From Rhodospirillales bacterium (lineage in GTDB: Bacteria > Pseudomonadota > Alphaproteobacteria > QKFK01 > SZUA-500): 8,391 bases of DNA. The DNA lies in the NCBI GenBank assembly GCA_003252195.1, contig QKFK01000224.1, forward strand, positions 1-8,391. The letters run 5' to 3'. The position numbers and the translations under genes were made by a program. Below the pieces are notes generated by a model. It was not told the DNA's origin and ran no database searches. It was given only the letters and a program-made list of their open reading frames with translations. Numbering within the stretch: position 1 is the first letter of the stretch; every line of letters begins with the position of its first letter. Below are positions 5,655-8,391 of the stretch, in pieces.

Positions 5655-8391
5655 ATGCCGAAACGATCATGTTTTTTATTAGCTAGCTTAATAATTATTC
5701 TCATAACATCATCTGGGGCTTATATAGTTACGATTTTTTTTGAACATAGTAGCATTTTTTGCTCATCATGCTCAAACACAGTAATAATAATCATAGTAAT
5801 ATTAATGATTATTTATTTATCAAGAATCACAGCTGAAGCAAATTGCTCTATCGATAAATCTTTTAATATAATTAGGTGCAATCATTATTTTACAAAGCTC
5901 TTTGGCGTAAAATCCAAACAAGATATTGTGGGCAAAAATCTTTCAGATATTTTTAGTGAAGAAAATAGTGCTGAAATTAAATCCATATTATTAAAGAATA
6001 TCAATGGAGAAGAAATAAAGAACGAAATCGTCTCTATTTTTCCTAAAAACAGTGAAGAATTTATCGCAGAAATTAGCTTATTTAAAAACGAAGATAGCTC
6101 AATAACCATTGGTTTTGTTGATGTAACAAAACATAAAGCGATTGCAAAACTCATAAAGAAGCAAGATGAACATTATAAAGAGATGTTTCTTAAAAACCCT
6201 TGCATTGAGCTATTTGTAGATCAGAATTCTAACCTAATAACAGATTGCAATATAGCCGCGGGTATTTTTTATGGTGGCTCGCCACAATGCCTAATTGGCA
6301 AAAACTTTAGAGATATAGTTAACTCTCCAGATGAACGATATTTATCTCTTAAGAAAACTCTTCTAGAAAAAGGAACCGTAAAAGAGATCTCCACACACAA
6401 AACGCTCTCTGGAGAAACAAAATTTGTAGAATGTAACTGGAGTACAGTTGAAATAGGGGGCAAAAATCTTTTTTATGGTATTATCAATGATATATCTGAA
6501 AGTGTGCGCATAGAACGCGCCCTAAAAGAAAGTGAAAAGCGCTATAGAGAGCTTGCATATCACATATCATCAGCATTGGTAATTCTAGAGCCAGTAGATG
6601 ATGGCAACGATTTTATTATAAAAGACATAAATCGTAGCGCAGAAAAAATATTTGCCCGAAGCAGAGAACATTACATTAATGTTAGAGCAACTGAATTCCC
6701 AAATGAAATATGGGACAAAGAGCCTATCTTAAACAAAACCAGAGAAGCCTATAAGAGTGGTCAAGATTACTATCAAACCATGACACAAACTACCGATGCT
6801 TCAGGTAAAGACATATGGCTTGAAATGTTCTTTTATCGTCTACCTTCTGGTGAATTTGTATATCTGCACAACAACATTACAGACCGTATAAATGCAGATT
6901 TAGAAATCCAGCAAAAAGAAACAAATCTTCGTAAAAGAATTAAAGAACTGAACTTCTTATACTATTTCTCAGACTTATTTGGCCCACCATTACCAAGAGT
7001 GGATAAAATATTAAATAGGTTGTTATCTAGCATAGATAAAGCGTTTTTACACCCGTCTGTAACCGCTGTGAAAATTGTATTGAATGATGAAACCATTCAA
7101 ACACCAAACTATAAAGAAACGCCTTGGAAAATTAGTAGTGATATTAAAATTAATAAAAATAAAATCGGATCTATTTCTATTGTATATGTAGATGAACGCC
7201 CACCTCAAGACGTTGGACCTTTTTTAAGAGAAGAGCTTTCTTTGCTTGAAGAAATCACATCAAGACTTGGCAGGTACTTCCTTTATAAAGAAATTGAAGA
7301 AAAAATGCGCAGAACCGCAAAAATGGAGGCGGTAGCCACCTTAACTGGAGGCATGGCACATGATTTTAACAATATTCTCACTGGCATTATGGGGCATTGT
7401 TATATTCTCGATGAAAAAACAGAGGTAGATGATAAGCGCAAAAACAATCTTAAACACATAATTCAGGCATCTAAACGGGCTCAAGAGCTAGTTCAACAAT
7501 TATTAGATTTTTGCAGAATTGGCTCTCACAGAAATGAGAAAATAGATTTGCATGATATCATATTAGAAGCACTAGAGCTAACGGGCCCATCAATACCAAA
7601 CAACATTCTCGTATCATTTAACAACAATTATGACAAACCTATTCATATCAATGGTTCTGCGTCTCAATTACATCAAGTTATTATTAACATCATTGCAAAT
7701 TCTGTAGCCGCTATTGATAAACCAGATGGCCATATAAATGTTGTACTTGACCAAGTAGAAATAACAGAAACCACCAACCGCTTCAACTTAAGCCTTGGAG
7801 AATACGCTAAAATCACAATAACAGATGATGGTAGCGGAATGAAAGAAGACGTAATTAAAAGAGCCTTTGACCCATTCTTCACCACTAAAGACGTTGGCAA
7901 AGGCACTGGACTAGGGCTTTCTGTAGCTCTTGGTATTATCGAAGAGCATAATGGGGCTATTAATTTATCATCACCTAAAAACGGCGGTACAAAAGTTGTT
8001 ATAATGCTTCCTAATTATAACAATAACTCATGGAAAGACGAGCGCCAGAACATGATATTATATCTTGGAGAAGATGGTGCTTCTGACAACACATTAAAAG
8101 ATGTTATTGAGATATTTAACAACAAACTAATCAATTTTAACTCTGGGTTCAGCGCCTTAAATTGGCTTGAAGATAATGTGAAGAGCCTTAACTTTGCCAT
8201 TATTGACTATGACTTTTCTCCTAAAGATGTTCCTCAAATTTACAACGCTATTAGAGCTTTTTCTAACTCTATTGCTATTGTTGTATTGGCAGAAAATAGA
8301 GAAGATGCTTTCTTAAAAACTGCTGATTTAAATATCAACATGCCCATAATACAGAAACCTGCTTGCTCAGCCGACATCACCAAAGAAATAT
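5655..8391 (+). CDS. Membrane multi-PAS hybrid histidine kinase (3' end outside window)
   Basis: Sensor kinase; 912 codons are visible and the frame runs off the end. Two membrane helices (about 7-29 and 42-56) flank a tiny periplasmic loop with CSSC (36-39). Three PAS-like domains follow (about 62-160, 174-282, 298-412), then a GAF-like sensor region (about 429-545) recognisable from RIKELNFLYYFSDL, ETPWKISSDI and GPFLREE. The HisKA domain has GGMAHDFNN with phospho-acceptor H569. The ATPase domain has N-box N678/N682, DDGSG from 724, FDPFFTTK from 738 and GKGTGLGLS (748-756). From about 800 there is a receiver-like domain with D851 and K901, but the acidic pair is reduced to GED (805-807). 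The ATG at 5655 is the first start after an in-frame stop at 5613 and has no clear Shine-Dalgarno site. The divergent response regulator is its likely partner. The stimulus is unknown. Confidence 0.93.
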   Translation, partial: MPKRSCFLLASLIIILITSSGAYIVTIFFEHSSIFCSSCSNTVIIIIVILMIIYLSRITAEANCSIDKSFNIIRCNHYFTKLFGVKSKQDIVGKNLSDIFSEENSAEIKSILLKNINGEEIKNEIVSIFPKNSEEFIAEISLFKNEDSSITIGFVDVTKHKAIAKLIKKQDEHYKEMFLKNPCIELFVDQNSNLITDCNIAAGIFYGGSPQCLIGKNFRDIVNSPDERYLSLKKTLLEKGTVKEISTHKTLSGETKFVECNWSTVEIGGKNLFYGIINDISESVRIERALKESEKRYRELAYHISSALVILEPVDDGNDFIIKDINRSAEKIFARSREHYINVRATEFPNEIWDKEPILNKTREAYKSGQDYYQTMTQTTDASGKDIWLEMFFYRLPSGEFVYLHNNITDRINADLEIQQKETNLRKRIKELNFLYYFSDLFGPPLPRVDKILNRLLSSIDKAFLHPSVTAVKIVLNDETIQTPNYKETPWKISSDIKINKNKIGSISIVYVDERPPQDVGPFLREELSLLEEITSRLGRYFLYKEIEEKMRRTAKMEAVATLTGGMAHDFNNILTGIMGHCYILDEKTEVDDKRKNNLKHIIQASKRAQELVQQLLDFCRIGSHRNEKIDLHDIILEALELTGPSIPNNILVSFNNNYDKPIHINGSASQLHQVIINIIANSVAAIDKPDGHINVVLDQVEITETTNRFNLSLGEYAKITITDDGSGMKEDVIKRAFDPFFTTKDVGKGTGLGLSVALGIIEEHNGAINLSSPKNGGTKVVIMLPNYNNNSWKDERQNMILYLGEDGASDNTLKDVIEIFNNKLINFNSGFSALNWLEDNVKSLNFAIIDYDFSPKDVPQIYNAIRAFSNSIAIVVLAENREDAFLKTADLNINMPIIQKPACSADITKEI

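Noticed and set aside
1..8391. CRISPR arrays, tRNA or rRNA genes, insertion sequences
   Set aside because: I saw no regularly spaced repeats, cloverleaf or rRNA-like segments, transposase motifs or flanking target-site duplications.

Overview
The window looks like part of an AT-rich genome of a Gram-negative bacterium, most likely an alphaproteobacterium. The pointers are the response regulator's C-terminal domain, the histidine-kinase sensor architecture, the pairing of a MurC-like ligase with a cytoplasmic LD-carboxypeptidase, and a putative metallopeptidase of a type I associate with alphaproteobacteria. This placement is an inference from protein style, not from a marker gene.

Layout. 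A small minus-strand gene of unknown function (66-434) has a good intrinsic terminator just behind it (19-48) and a plausible promoter in front. A two-gene plus-strand operon follows: a MurC/Mpl-like Mur ligase (596-1990) and an LD-carboxypeptidase (1994-2908), 3 nt apart. Next is a plus-strand HExxH protein (3005-4204), probably a DUF6782-type metallopeptidase, whose last codons look frameshifted. A gene-free stretch with a strong palindrome (4205-4459) separates it from a convergent OmpR-family response regulator on the minus strand (4460-5173). A long intergenic region (5174-5654) lies between the regulator and a divergent multi-PAS hybrid histidine kinase (5655 to the window end, incomplete).

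How the genes fit together. LD-carboxypeptidase removes the terminal D-Ala from murein tetrapeptides. The resulting tripeptide is the substrate of Mpl-type ligases, so the operon reads as a short peptidoglycan-recycling unit. The regulator and the divergent kinase are the natural candidates for a two-component pair. The regulator's upstream region carries four direct repeats at exact 10-bp spacing, the arrangement expected for an OmpR-family site, which suggests autoregulation.

The most unusual part is 5300-5590, between regulator and kinase. It holds a GC-rich block with two long perfect hairpins whose loops are C/U-rich, then a nearly T-free tract full of A-R-N triplets, then a plus-strand intrinsic terminator. 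The kinase promoter candidate starts right after that terminator. No coding gene lies upstream of the terminator on its strand, so the simplest reading is a plus-strand small RNA of about 290 nt, possibly Hfq-dependent. A T-rich tail next to the first hairpin on the other strand leaves its direction open.
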